Source of the DNA: UBA2040 sp963977135
GTDB lineage: Bacteria > Bacteroidota > Bacteroidia > Flavobacteriales_D > Crocinitomicaceae
Reading direction: 5' to 3'
Assembly (NCBI GenBank): GCA_963977135.1
Contig: CAXBNN010000014.1
Span: 6,410 to 70,409, forward strand
DNA: 64,000 nucleotides
Shown: positions 8,142 to 16,979 of the stretch, one piece after another
Layout: each line of letters starts with the position of its first letter
Position numbering within the stretch: position 1 is the stretch's first letter
Program-made: the position numbers and the translations under genes
Notes under the pieces: generated by a model
What the model was told of the DNA's origin: nothing
The model's input: the letters and a program-made list of their open reading frames with translations, nothing else
Databases searched by the model: none

Positions 8142-8645
8142 TTATTTTTTCTTACTCTTAACAAGTGATTGCAATTTCTGCTCAAGACCTGCACCTCTTA
8201 ACCCCTCGCCCTGAGCAATTATATTCCCAGAACCATCTATTAAAAACGCACTTGGAATGAACTTAACACCATAAGCTTTAGCTGTTTCGCCTGTTTTGTC
8301 CCATCCGTGGTTCATCCAGATCAAACCATCATCACTTATCGCTTTTTTCCATGGTTCCTCTTGTCTATCTAGGCTGACACTGAAAACTTCAAACCCTTTT
8401 CCGTCTTGGAATTTTTTATCCTTAAATTCTAAATATGCATTAACAACATTCGGGTTTTCTTTTCGACAAGGCCCACACCATGAAGCCCAGAAATCAATTA
8501 GAACCATTTTTCCTTTCAGTGAGCTAAGTTTAACGTTTTTACCGTTAGTACCCTCTAGATTAATTTCTGTTGCTTTATTAGGAGTATCATCCTTGCGAAC
8601 TGAAAAAATCAAAAAGCAAATTATTAAAATAAATAATGATCTCAT
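8142..8645 (-). CDS. TlpA/ResA-like thioredoxin-fold thiol-disulfide oxidoreductase
   Basis: A 167-residue membrane-targeted or periplasmic thioredoxin-fold protein. The N-terminus (MRSLFILIICFLIFSV) is a signal peptide or anchor; the core (about 25-160) has LIDFWASWCGPCRKENP with the redox CxxC at residues 57-60, the TlpA-type insertion VFSVSLDRQEEPWKKAI, and the cis-proline loop KFIPSAFLIDGSG. Members reduce disulfides in exported proteins or cytochromes c, or act in oxidative defence; the partner is not visible. It starts 16 bp after murA on the same strand, so it is likely the last gene of the DUF4290-murA-tlpA operon. There is no lipobox cysteine. Confidence 0.85.
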   Translation of the reverse strand: MRSLFILIICFLIFSVRKDDTPNKATEINLEGTNGKNVKLSSLKGKMVLIDFWASWCGPCRKENPNVVNAYLEFKDKKFQDGKGFEVFSVSLDRQEEPWKKAISDDGLIWMNHGWDKTGETAKAYGVKFIPSAFLIDGSGNIIAQGEGLRGAGLEQKLQSLVKSKKK

Positions 8646-8661
8646 TTTCTTGTCTTTTAGT

Positions 8662-9966
8662 TTAAACCCTTCTTATTTGGGCTCCTAGGTTGTTCAATCG
8701 TATATCTATATCTTGATAACCACGATCAATTTGTTCTATATTATGAATTGTACTTTTTCCTTTTGCTGAAAGCGCTGCAATCAGTAATGAAACTCCAGCA
8801 CGAATATCAGGCGAGGTCATTTGAATGCCTTTTAGGCTATGTGCACGATTCAAACCAATTACCGTGGCTCGGTGTGGATCGCACAAAATAATTTGTGCAC
8901 CCATATCAATTAATTTATCCACGAAAAACAGTCTAGATTCAAACATTTTCTGGTGAATCAAAACACTACCTTTTGCTTGAGTAGCAATGACTAAAATTAT
9001 GGATAATAAATCTGGTGTAAAACCTGGCCAAGGAGCATCTGCAATCGTTAAAATGGAGCCATCAATAAACGTGTCGATTTCATAAGACTCTTGAGCAGGT
9101 ACGTAAATATCATCTCCACGTCGCTCTAATTTGATTCCCATTTTACGGAATACATTTGGAATAATTCCCAAATTGTCCCAACTTACATCTTTGATTGTAA
9201 TTTCTGATTTAGTCATAGCAGCTAACCCAATGAAACTGCCGATTTCAATCATATCGGGTAAAATTCTATGGAAGCAACCGCCTAATTCTTTTACACCTTG
9301 AATGTAAAGCATATTTGAGCCAATCCCTGTGATTTTTGCTCCCATGCTATTCAACATTTTACAAAGCTGTTGCAAGTATGGTTCGCACGCTGCATTGTAA
9401 ATCGTTGTTTTGCCCTCAGCTAGAACAGCTGCCATAACGACGTTCGCGGTACCAGTAACTGATGCTTCATCTAAATGAATGTATCCTCCTTTTAATTTTT
9501 TTGCTTCAACAGAATAGAAATGCTCTCCAGCGTCATAATTAAATTTTGCTCCAAGTTTTTCAAACCCTTCAAAGTGAGTGTCTAATCGTCTACGTCCAAT
9601 TTTATCACCACCAGGTTTTGGTATATATCCTCTTCCGAATCGCGCCAAAAGAGGACCAACAATCATTATTGAACCTCTTAATGAACTTGCTCGTTTTCTG
9701 AAGTCTTCAGTATCGAAATAATCTAAATCAATATCTTTTGCCTGAAAAATGAAAGTACCTTTTTCTACCTTTTCAGTTTTTACGCCCATTGTTTGTAATA
9801 AATTGATTAATTTATTTACATCAATGATATCTGGTAAGTTGGAAATAGTGACTTTTTCAGGTGTCATTAAGACAGCACATAAAATCTGTAAAGCCTCATT
9901 TTTCGCCCCTTGAGGAATAAGTTCCCCTGACAATTGCTTTCCTCCTTCTATTTCAAATGAAGCCAT
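8662..9966 (-). CDS. murA: UDP-N-acetylglucosamine 1-carboxyvinyltransferase
   Basis: Transfers enolpyruvate from PEP to UDP-GlcNAc, the first committed step of peptidoglycan synthesis, in the cytoplasm. 434 residues, normal length. K22-N23 (GAKNEALQIL), the RGS/RFGRG region, and DAPWPGFTPDLLS near the C-terminus are typical of the EPSP-synthase fold. The active-site loop reads PKPGGDKIGRRRLDTH: residue 121, which aligns with Cys115 of E. coli, is Asp. Cys is the residue alkylated by fosfomycin, and enzymes with Asp (mycobacteria, chlamydiae, Borrelia) are known to be insensitive to it. The gene lies 3 bp downstream of the DUF4290 gene, a pairing known throughout Bacteroidetes. Confidence 0.95.
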   Translation of the reverse strand: MASFEIEGGKQLSGELIPQGAKNEALQILCAVLMTPEKVTISNLPDIIDVNKLINLLQTMGVKTEKVEKGTFIFQAKDIDLDYFDTEDFRKRASSLRGSIMIVGPLLARFGRGYIPKPGGDKIGRRRLDTHFEGFEKLGAKFNYDAGEHFYSVEAKKLKGGYIHLDEASVTGTANVVMAAVLAEGKTTIYNAACEPYLQQLCKMLNSMGAKITGIGSNMLYIQGVKELGGCFHRILPDMIEIGSFIGLAAMTKSEITIKDVSWDNLGIIPNVFRKMGIKLERRGDDIYVPAQESYEIDTFIDGSILTIADAPWPGFTPDLLSIILVIATQAKGSVLIHQKMFESRLFFVDKLIDMGAQIILCDPHRATVIGLNRAHSLKGIQMTSPDIRAGVSLLIAALSAKGKSTIHNIEQIDRGYQDIDIRLNNLGAQIRRV

Positions 9967-9969
9967 TCT

Positions 9970-10608
9970 TTATTTCTTTTTCTTTTTGTAGTTGTTATTA
10001 TTTGATTTCTTGTTGGTTTTAGTTGGGACAGAACTTCGTTTGCCAGTACCCAATGCTCTTAAAACCTGATTTGTATGAACAAGTTCATCAGGATTCTCAA
10101 TCACCAATTCACCTCTAGAAAGCTCAGCCAATTGATTAACGATTACGTTATTTTCAACAGTATCATTATTGTATGCCAAAAACTGCAACTTCATAAAGTT
10201 ACCCATCGTTTTCTGCATAAAATCTTTTTCTTCTTGCGAAGTTATGTTTGATGATTCTTCAAGGATGCGCTGTGTGTATTTCCCATAATGGCCATAACGA
10301 ATTTTCCCTTTTGGGTAGTCCATTATAGCTGGCTTTTCGTTCAAGCTTTCCTGTTTCGGAATTTCATAAGGTGAGTCCACGTCAAGTTTAAAATTAGACA
10401 TTACAAATAAATGCGTCCATAATTTATGCCTGTAATCATCCTCATCACGCAAATGCGGATTAAGCTGACCCATAACTTCTATTATTGCTTGAGCAGCACG
10501 ATTGCGCTCTTCTCGTTTCTCAACGGTCATAGCGTGTGCAATCATATTCTGAACATTTCGACCATATTCTGGAAGAATAAGCATCGATCTTGTTGTGTTG
10601 TATTCCAT
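9970..10608 (-). CDS. DUF4290 family protein
   Basis: A 212-residue cytoplasmic protein of the Bacteroidetes-restricted DUF4290 family: MEYNTTRSMLILPEYGRNVQNM at the start (the family signature, shortened: PEYGRNVQ), then helical segments with REERNRAAQAIIEVM and HKLWTHLFVMSNF. The last 25 residues are a Lys/Asn-rich tail. The function is not known to me; the constant position directly upstream of murA (3 bp gap) suggests a role linked to cell-wall synthesis or its control, which is inference. It is the promoter-proximal gene of the operon. No signal peptide or membrane segment. Confidence 0.85.
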   Translation of the reverse strand: MEYNTTRSMLILPEYGRNVQNMIAHAMTVEKREERNRAAQAIIEVMGQLNPHLRDEDDYRHKLWTHLFVMSNFKLDVDSPYEIPKQESLNEKPAIMDYPKGKIRYGHYGKYTQRILEESSNITSQEEKDFMQKTMGNFMKLQFLAYNNDTVENNVIVNQLAELSRGELVIENPDELVHTNQVLRALGTGKRSSVPTKTNKKSNNNNYKKKKK

Positions 10609-10659
10609 TAAAATATTTACTTAGAGATAGAATCGATTTTTAAATAAGATTCTGTACGT

Positions 10660-10667
10660 CAAAAATA
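10660..10667 (-). promoter_or_regulatory. -7 box of the DUF4290-murA-tlpA operon
   Basis: TATTTTTG on the minus strand, exact TAnnTTTG, 52 bp before the DUF4290 start codon. No clear TTG at the right distance upstream. Confidence 0.35.
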
Positions 10668-10712
10668 ATAAAATTAAATAACGATTAGTTAAGTTACTTA
10701 ATTATTGAATGA

Positions 10713-13700
10713 TTAACGCATTAAATTGATAAATCCTGCTGCTTCTTGTTCCTCGTTCCGCCAAGTACTAACTTTTGCCTTGTAGGTATACGTGTCATTG
10801 TTTTGAAGAACTCCTTTGTAATAGCCATCCCAGCCATAATCAATGTCGAAAGATTCGAATACTAGTTCACCCCAACGATTAAAAATTTGGAAATACAGAA
10901 CTTCTTTTATTCCCCATCCCCGAAGATAAATTATGTCATTGACTCCATCTCCATTTGGTGTAAATGTTGATGGTAAGTCTATGAAAGTTTCTGGAAAAAT
11001 ATTAACTACAAAAGTTCCCGTTGCCGAAGAACAGCCAAGTACATCCTCCATGACTACAGTATATGTGATATTTTCTAATCCTTGATGAACCGGATAAGAA
11101 CAATCGTAACATGTCAATCCAGAATTGGGCGTCCACACAAAGTTGACAAACCCATTTTGATTGGTAATTGGGAAAATTGCAGAATCGCCGACCACAATGG
11201 TGGTATCCCAAACAATATCCGATAAAGGCTGAATAATAACAGCAGAGGCTTGGTCGTCAGCAGAACAATCTGAGATTACATCTAATACTGTTACTGTGTA
11301 ATCGACAGTTGAATTTAAATTTGCAATTGGGTTCGGCAATGTTGCGTCATTCAAGCCTGTGGAAGGCGTCCAAAGATATGTGTAGTTCGCATTAGTACTA
11401 TCGATGTTCAACTGTGCTAATTCACCCAAACAAACTGTATCACCAATTGCATGGTAAGAGGGTCTATTAAATACGATAACTGATTTCTCAATTGTATCTC
11501 GACATCCATATTGAATATTGTATACGTCAAGATAAATTATAAATGTATCTGCAACTGTGTAATTAACATTGAACGGTGATGCACCGGAAGTAGAGGTTGT
11601 TCCATTCCCAAAATCCCAATTGTACACATCGGCATTCAGTGATGTATTTGTAATAACAAGCGGATCACCCATGCAAATTGTAGTGTCTAGGTCATCGTTT
11701 CTATCAAAGCCTGCGATTACTTCACGAATAAATACCGTTTGTTCTGAAGTTGTTGGACAAACGCCACCTGCACCATAGACTGTCAATTTAGCAACTGTTT
11801 GTCCTGATGGCGGTATGAACAAATAATTATGTGAAATCGGACTTACATCTGTATCAAAAGTTCCATCTCCAAAATCCCAAGAATAACCGCCGACTTCTAT
11901 CGAATCAATAATGGTAAATTGAATAGCGTCTCCCAAACAAATATAATTTGTATCCATAATAAAATTCGCTTCAGGTCCAATAACACTAAAAGTTCTAAAA
12001 GCCGTATCACGACAATTATATGAGGTGCTGGAAATCAATTGAACGGTATAGGAGCCAGAATTAAAAGTGAAAGCTGGATTCAATGAAGTACTTGACAACC
12101 CATTGCTAAATGACCATTGTGTAGAAACGATGTTTGATGCACCAGTGCTGTTATCTGAAAAATTGATCAATTGAGGACTACACAATGCTGGTAAGGTATC
12201 CACATCTGTGCTTATCCCAGCAATTGGATATTCTTGAACATCAATATTAACGAAGTTTGTATCCGTACATCCAGATGAAATTTCAGTGTAAATAACTTGA
12301 ACAATAACAGTGGTGTCGTTCGTGTAAGTGTGACTTGTATTTTGACCTGTACCTGTAGTTCCATCACCAAAGTCAATTACAAAATTAAGACTTGAACCTT
12401 GAGCTGTATAATTTGTTGAATTGAATTGAACTGGTGCGCCAGCACAAACATGACCTGTAAACGGAATAGTTGACAAAGTACTGGTTGGAGTATAAAAATC
12501 TAAACTATCGGCTACGGATGATGTACAACCATAAATATCAGTAACGATTAGGCCTATTGCTGGCAGAAACGGCACTGTTTGTAAAGTTGAATCAAATAGA
12601 TGATTTGGGTTTTGAACACTGTCAATTTGACCATCAGGGAAGGTCCACTGATAGGATGCAATTGGAGCATCGGAAGTGGTCAAATCAGTGAATTGAACAC
12701 TATTCGGTGCGCAAATCATGGTATCAGACATTAGAAAGTTTGCCACGACGTTATAAACTGTAAAGTTAGCTGAGGAAGTGTCCGTACAACCGTTTATGTC
12801 TGTCACGACTAATGTCATGGTCTGCGGTCCTGAAAGATTTGCATATAAATCTTCCATCGGAGTGCCAGTAGTAACTGGACGGATTGTGGAATCCGAAAAT
12901 ATCCATTTATAACCTCGATTACAATCAGTATGCACATCAACCGAAGCACTTGCATCCCATGGCGAAACAGTTCCCCCACAATAAACCCCACTTGTTCCAA
13001 AATTTGCTTTGATTTTTCTAATTCGCACAAGAGTCGAATCAACTGAAATAGGGCAACCTGTGGTATTATTGGTTGCAGTCATACTTACGAAATAATCGCC
13101 TGTACTGGCATAGGTATGAACTGGATTACTAACCGTTGATGTATTTCCATCACCGAAATTCCATAAAAACGTCGTGAATCCCTGACTTTGATTAGTGAAT
13201 GAAACATCCATCGTATCCGCACAATCATAGAACCAATCAAATCCTGCAATAGGCCCGTTAACCGTTAGCGAATTTGATTGCGTAGAACTTGATAAACAAC
13301 CGTTATAATCGGCAGTTAGGGTAACATCAAAAACACCAACCGTATCATCAAAAACGAAAACACCATTTGGATCATCTTGACAAGAGGATAACAATTCACC
13401 ATCCGTTGAAAAATGCCATCCATCAACCGAATCGGGTAATATATTTGGCGTTAGGTTTGTCATTGTGACGGATTCCCCTGGACAAATTGTTGTTGGGAAA
13501 AAAGTAAAGTTTATCGGAATCGTTTGCCCTACTTCAATCCAAATTGTGTCGGAGGTATTGCTACAACCAATATTGTTGTCGGCAGTCATAACCACTGCAT
13601 AAACCCCAGGAGTTGAATATGTATGAGAATTCGCAGCCCCTGCTGTCGCAAAATTGGCTGAGGTTCCATCACCATAGTCATAATGGTAATTTGTAATTGG

Positions 13701-15128
13701 AAAATCTGAAATAGTTGAATCTGAAAAATTTATTGTTAACGGTGCACATCCGTGCCATTTATCGGGCATAAAGCGAGCTCCCACCCAATGTATTGTATCT
13801 CTGAAAAAAACCGTATCTATACATCCTCCTGATGTAGTAAACACCAAATATCCATCAACATAACGAGCAATTCGCTTGTAATAGGTAGTATCAGCAATGT
13901 GATAGGTAATTGTCGGACTTGCTAAAGTAGAGGTTTGATCTTCGTTATCGAAAAACCATTCATAATTCACAATATTGGATGTCGTAGTTGCCGTATAGGT
14001 AAACACGGCATTCGTATCACAATTATCATAAGGAACGCCCGAAATTGTCACTACAGGGTCCTCGATGTAAATTGGCTTTGTGATTACATCACTACAACCA
14101 CCACCAGGCGCTGTTACAGTTAATTGAACATTCACCATTCCCACCGTATTAAAATAATTGAAAAGTGAAAGCGAATTCGATGTCTGAGTGAATGCAGTTG
14201 GTCCAAATGACCAATTCATAAGTCCTGCAGAGGAAGTATTTTCAAAAAATGTGTAGGTATTAATACAAATGGTGTCTGGAGCATCAAAGGAAGCAACAGG
14301 TCCACCTATAGAAATAGGTTTAGAAATTGTTTTAACACAATTATTAGTATCGGTAATTGTTAATTGAGCTTGAACTGTACCCAAAGTACTATAGGTTTGA
14401 GCGGGAGGATTCAAAGTGGTGTAGGTATTCCCATTCCCCATATCCCAAGCATAAGTTGTAGGAATATTACTTGAAGTAGAATTTGTGAAAGTTACATTTA
14501 AAGGAGCTGTGCAAGAAGATGCCGGATTTGGATTCGTCGAGAAATTTGCTATTGGGTTTGACACACCAACAAATGTGTTATATGTCACAGTATTATTACA
14601 AGAAGGAGTATTGGTTTGAATTCCAATAGAAACATTAAATACACCAGATGTATTATATACAAAATTCACATTCTGCCCACTACCACTTGAACCCTCACCA
14701 TACGTCCAAATGTATGATGAAGCCGTAATTCCTGAGGGTAAGGTTACATTCGCCATAAAATTTACAGGCAAAGGCTGACAACCTGTAGTCGCTCCAACAG
14801 CTGTAATTGTAGGCACAGGTTTAGGGTAAACATTTATTGTAATCGTCCCAACTACAGGTCCTCCAGACGAGTTTTTAAATTCAACAACGTAAGTTCCTGC
14901 AGCGGTAAAAGTATTACTTGGATTTTGTATATTAGCACTCGCACCGTCGTCAAAATCCCAATAGTAGGTCGTTGCGCCAGCAGGAGCTGTAAAGTTTACC
15001 TGGAGAGGCATGCAACCTTGAGTAATATTTGACGTCTGAGAATAAAGACTGAACGAAATGAACATTGAAAACAAAACTGCTGCAAAATTGATTGTTTTTA
15101 AAGAAAGTAAGCCACTTTTTATGTTCAT
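10713..15128 (-). CDS. Giant PKD-repeat protein with type B (gliding-type) T9SS C-terminal domain
   Basis: 1471 residues. The start at 15128 gives a signal peptide (LFSMFISFSLYSQ); the frame is open 45 codons further but that would overlap the divergent protease gene. The body is a string of about fourteen PKD/Ig-like modules recognised by WDFGDG-type cores (YDYGDGTSA, WNFGDGNTS, IDFGDGTTG, WDFGDGTFD, WDFGNGTTS) with paired cysteines. The last 95 residues are the CHU_C/gliding-motility-associated domain: FIDLPSTFTPNGDGVNDIIY, YFQIFNRWGELVFES, GWDGYYKG, YTYKAKV. Type B domains direct secretion through T9SS and usually need a cognate PorP/SprF protein; one is encoded just across the divergent promoter (15969-16979). 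Probable role: cell-surface adhesin or filament. No enzymatic domain is visible. Confidence 0.9.
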   Translation of the reverse strand: MNIKSGLLSLKTINFAAVLFSMFISFSLYSQTSNITQGCMPLQVNFTAPAGATTYYWDFDDGASANIQNPSNTFTAAGTYVVEFKNSSGGPVVGTITINVYPKPVPTITAVGATTGCQPLPVNFMANVTLPSGITASSYIWTYGEGSSGSGQNVNFVYNTSGVFNVSIGIQTNTPSCNNTVTYNTFVGVSNPIANFSTNPNPASSCTAPLNVTFTNSTSSNIPTTYAWDMGNGNTYTTLNPPAQTYSTLGTVQAQLTITDTNNCVKTISKPISIGGPVASFDAPDTICINTYTFFENTSSAGLMNWSFGPTAFTQTSNSLSLFNYFNTVGMVNVQLTVTAPGGGCSDVITKPIYIEDPVVTISGVPYDNCDTNAVFTYTATTTSNIVNYEWFFDNEDQTSTLASPTITYHIADTTYYKRIARYVDGYLVFTTSGGCIDTVFFRDTIHWVGARFMPDKWHGCAPLTINFSDSTISDFPITNYHYDYGDGTSANFATAGAANSHTYSTPGVYAVVMTADNNIGCSNTSDTIWIEVGQTIPINFTFFPTTICPGESVTMTNLTPNILPDSVDGWHFSTDGELLSSCQDDPNGVFVFDDTVGVFDVTLTADYNGCLSSSTQSNSLTVNGPIAGFDWFYDCADTMDVSFTNQSQGFTTFLWNFGDGNTSTVSNPVHTYASTGDYFVSMTATNNTTGCPISVDSTLVRIRKIKANFGTSGVYCGGTVSPWDASASVDVHTDCNRGYKWIFSDSTIRPVTTGTPMEDLYANLSGPQTMTLVVTDINGCTDTSSANFTVYNVVANFLMSDTMICAPNSVQFTDLTTSDAPIASYQWTFPDGQIDSVQNPNHLFDSTLQTVPFLPAIGLIVTDIYGCTSSVADSLDFYTPTSTLSTIPFTGHVCAGAPVQFNSTNYTAQGSSLNFVIDFGDGTTGTGQNTSHTYTNDTTVIVQVIYTEISSGCTDTNFVNIDVQEYPIAGISTDVDTLPALCSPQLINFSDNSTGASNIVSTQWSFSNGLSSTSLNPAFTFNSGSYTVQLISSTSYNCRDTAFRTFSVIGPEANFIMDTNYICLGDAIQFTIIDSIEVGGYSWDFGDGTFDTDVSPISHNYLFIPPSGQTVAKLTVYGAGGVCPTTSEQTVFIREVIAGFDRNDDLDTTICMGDPLVITNTSLNADVYNWDFGNGTTSTSGASPFNVNYTVADTFIIYLDVYNIQYGCRDTIEKSVIVFNRPSYHAIGDTVCLGELAQLNIDSTNANYTYLWTPSTGLNDATLPNPIANLNSTVDYTVTVLDVISDCSADDQASAVIIQPLSDIVWDTTIVVGDSAIFPITNQNGFVNFVWTPNSGLTCYDCSYPVHQGLENITYTVVMEDVLGCSSATGTFVVNIFPETFIDLPSTFTPNGDGVNDIIYLRGWGIKEVLYFQIFNRWGELVFESFDIDYGWDGYYKGVLQNNDTYTYKAKVSTWRNEEQEAAGFINLMR

Positions 15129-15164
15129 CAAAAGTTTCGTTTTGTTTAGGTTAACTTTAAAATT

Positions 15165-15968
15165 ATGACTACGAATATGCAAAAAATTAAGTTCATATCG
15201 CTGTCGAAGTTCATTTACATGACGTTGTTTGTATGTGGAATGGTTGCTTCCGTATCGGCCCAAACCAAAAAAAGATTGCCATGCATCGATAAAAAGTTTT
15301 CAATCGTAGCTCATATATTCAAAGACAGTCTTGGTAACTACGCTGCAACTGAAGCTGAAATCAATGGCTGGATAGCTGGAACCAGTAACTATTTCGACTC
15401 AATTTGTATAACATTTCAAGTTTGCGAATTTCAATACCACGACAATTTTACCTATACAAAACACAACGCAGATGAAGAATGGGCAGAAATGCAAAATCTT
15501 TACCATGTTAAAAATCGGATAAATATATTTTATGTTGATTCTATAGAAATTCCAGAAGGTGTATGTGGATATGCTGGACTCGGTTCAATAACTAATTTGA
15601 ATGGATCTGGAATTGTTATCATGAAAGGATGTGGCACTGGCGTTCATGCCCATGAAATGGGCCATTATTTTGGCTTAGAACATACATTCATGGACACTCA
15701 AACTACTGAATTAGTAAACGGGTCAAATTCAACCACAACCGCGGATGGAATTTCTGATACGCCGGCTGATCCTTATATTCATCCAAATCCAATGAGTTTA
15801 TATGTTGTCAATTGTAAATTTATTTCAACATTAACAGATGTGAATGGTGACTATTACGACCCAATTGTTGGCAACATAATGTCCTATTATCCATGTGGAT
15901 GCAGCTTTACTTGTCAGCAATATTTAAAAATGGCAGCGACTGCAACAACATTACCTCAAATGTGGTAA
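15165..15968 (+). CDS. M43 (pappalysin-like) zinc metalloprotease, secreted
   Basis: A 267-residue exported protease. Signal peptide up to SVSAQ (about residue 33, or 29 if the second ATG at 15177 is used). The zinc motif HEMGHYFGLEH (HExxHxxGxxH) is followed about 80 residues later by NIMSYYP, the methionine turn of the M43 cytophagalysin/pappalysin family. Several cysteines (CGYAG, CGTG, CGCSFTC) probably form disulfides. Unlike many relatives it has no T9SS C-terminal sorting domain; the protein ends shortly after the Met-turn, so it is likely periplasmic or released otherwise. Its stop codon abuts the ATG of the PorP/SprF gene, so the three genes 15165-19041 form an operon. Possible job: processing of the neighbouring giant cargo (inference). 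Confidence 0.88.
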   Translation: MTTNMQKIKFISLSKFIYMTLFVCGMVASVSAQTKKRLPCIDKKFSIVAHIFKDSLGNYAATEAEINGWIAGTSNYFDSICITFQVCEFQYHDNFTYTKHNADEEWAEMQNLYHVKNRINIFYVDSIEIPEGVCGYAGLGSITNLNGSGIVIMKGCGTGVHAHEMGHYFGLEHTFMDTQTTELVNGSNSTTTADGISDTPADPYIHPNPMSLYVVNCKFISTLTDVNGDYYDPIVGNIMSYYPCGCSFTCQQYLKMAATATTLPQMW

Positions 15969-16979
15969 ATGATGAAGAAAGCTTTCCTTTTCTTACTGAT
16001 AGCAATTTTTCCAATGACTTTGGAGGCACAGGATATTCATTTGTCTCAATTTTATAGTTCTGATCAATTTTTAAATCCTGCAATGACGGGCGCATATGAC
16101 GGCGATTGGAGATTCATAGCAAATTACCGTAATCAATGGAGACAAATTAATGGGGCACCTTTAAGCACGGGAATGTTGAGTTTTGACAAGGCCTTTCACT
16201 ATTACTCCCATGAAATAAATGGTGGAATATTTTATGCTAGAGATCAATTTTCCGGATTTCAAACCATCACAAATAAAATTTACCTTACTGGAGCGTATGG
16301 AGTCAATTGGCTTTCGAGTCATTGGCGAGGTGGAATTCAAGCAGGACTAGTTACGAATAGTACTGATTTATCTACTCAAACTTTTCCAACACAATGGGAT
16401 TATCCAAATGGTCAATTCGATCAAGCAATTTATAATGGAGAAGATAATATTCGTCCATCTCAGATGTATTTAGACTTAAATCTTGGTGCAACTTGGACGA
16501 AGAAGTTCAATAAAATCCGACTTGTATCAGGTATCGCTGCAAATCACGTAAACAGACCAAAAGACACCTATTTTAGTCAAGTATTTCAACGTAGAAAAAT
16601 GCGTGGCGTATTTCACACAACTGCGGAAATTCTCTTGAACACAAAGTTTCAATTGGAACCGAAGGTTATGTGGATGTGGACGGCAAAAGCCAATGATATG
16701 CTGCTAGGGTCAAATGTAAGATATAAGACTCAGAACAAAACTATTCCAGCAATTTATGGAGGAGTATTTTATCGCCATGGAATAAAAAGAACCTTTGATG
16801 CTGTATATCCCGTTTTTGGTTTGGTATACAAAAACTTCGATATTGGAGTTAGTTATGACGTAAATGTGTCTCAATTAAGCGAAGGAATTAAGCGAGTTAA
16901 AACTTTAGAATTTTCACTTATATATACAGCTCCGAGTACAAGAGTTAAATACAAAATAATCCCTTGTGATCGATACTAA
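15969..16979 (+). CDS. PorP/SprF family T9SS outer-membrane protein
   Basis: A 336-residue outer-membrane barrel. Signal peptide 1-20 (PMTLEAQ), then the family signature DIHLSQFYSSDQFLNPAMTG and RNQWRQI, followed by amphipathic strands ending near the C-terminus. PorP/SprF proteins are known to be needed for secretion of particular type B cargo (SprF for SprB in Flavobacterium) and form complexes with T9SS. The ATG follows the protease stop codon with no gap, and the next gene overlaps its 3' end by 14 bp. Because a type B cargo gene is divergently placed, this is likely its dedicated partner; that link is inference. Confidence 0.92.
   Translation: MMKKAFLFLLIAIFPMTLEAQDIHLSQFYSSDQFLNPAMTGAYDGDWRFIANYRNQWRQINGAPLSTGMLSFDKAFHYYSHEINGGIFYARDQFSGFQTITNKIYLTGAYGVNWLSSHWRGGIQAGLVTNSTDLSTQTFPTQWDYPNGQFDQAIYNGEDNIRPSQMYLDLNLGATWTKKFNKIRLVSGIAANHVNRPKDTYFSQVFQRRKMRGVFHTTAEILLNTKFQLEPKVMWMWTAKANDMLLGSNVRYKTQNKTIPAIYGGVFYRHGIKRTFDAVYPVFGLVYKNFDIGVSYDVNVSQLSEGIKRVKTLEFSLIYTAPSTRVKYKIIPCDRY

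Noticed and set aside
15129..15263. N-terminal extension of the 1471-aa PKD protein
   Set aside because: It would overlap the divergent protease gene and push the signal peptide 45 residues inward.
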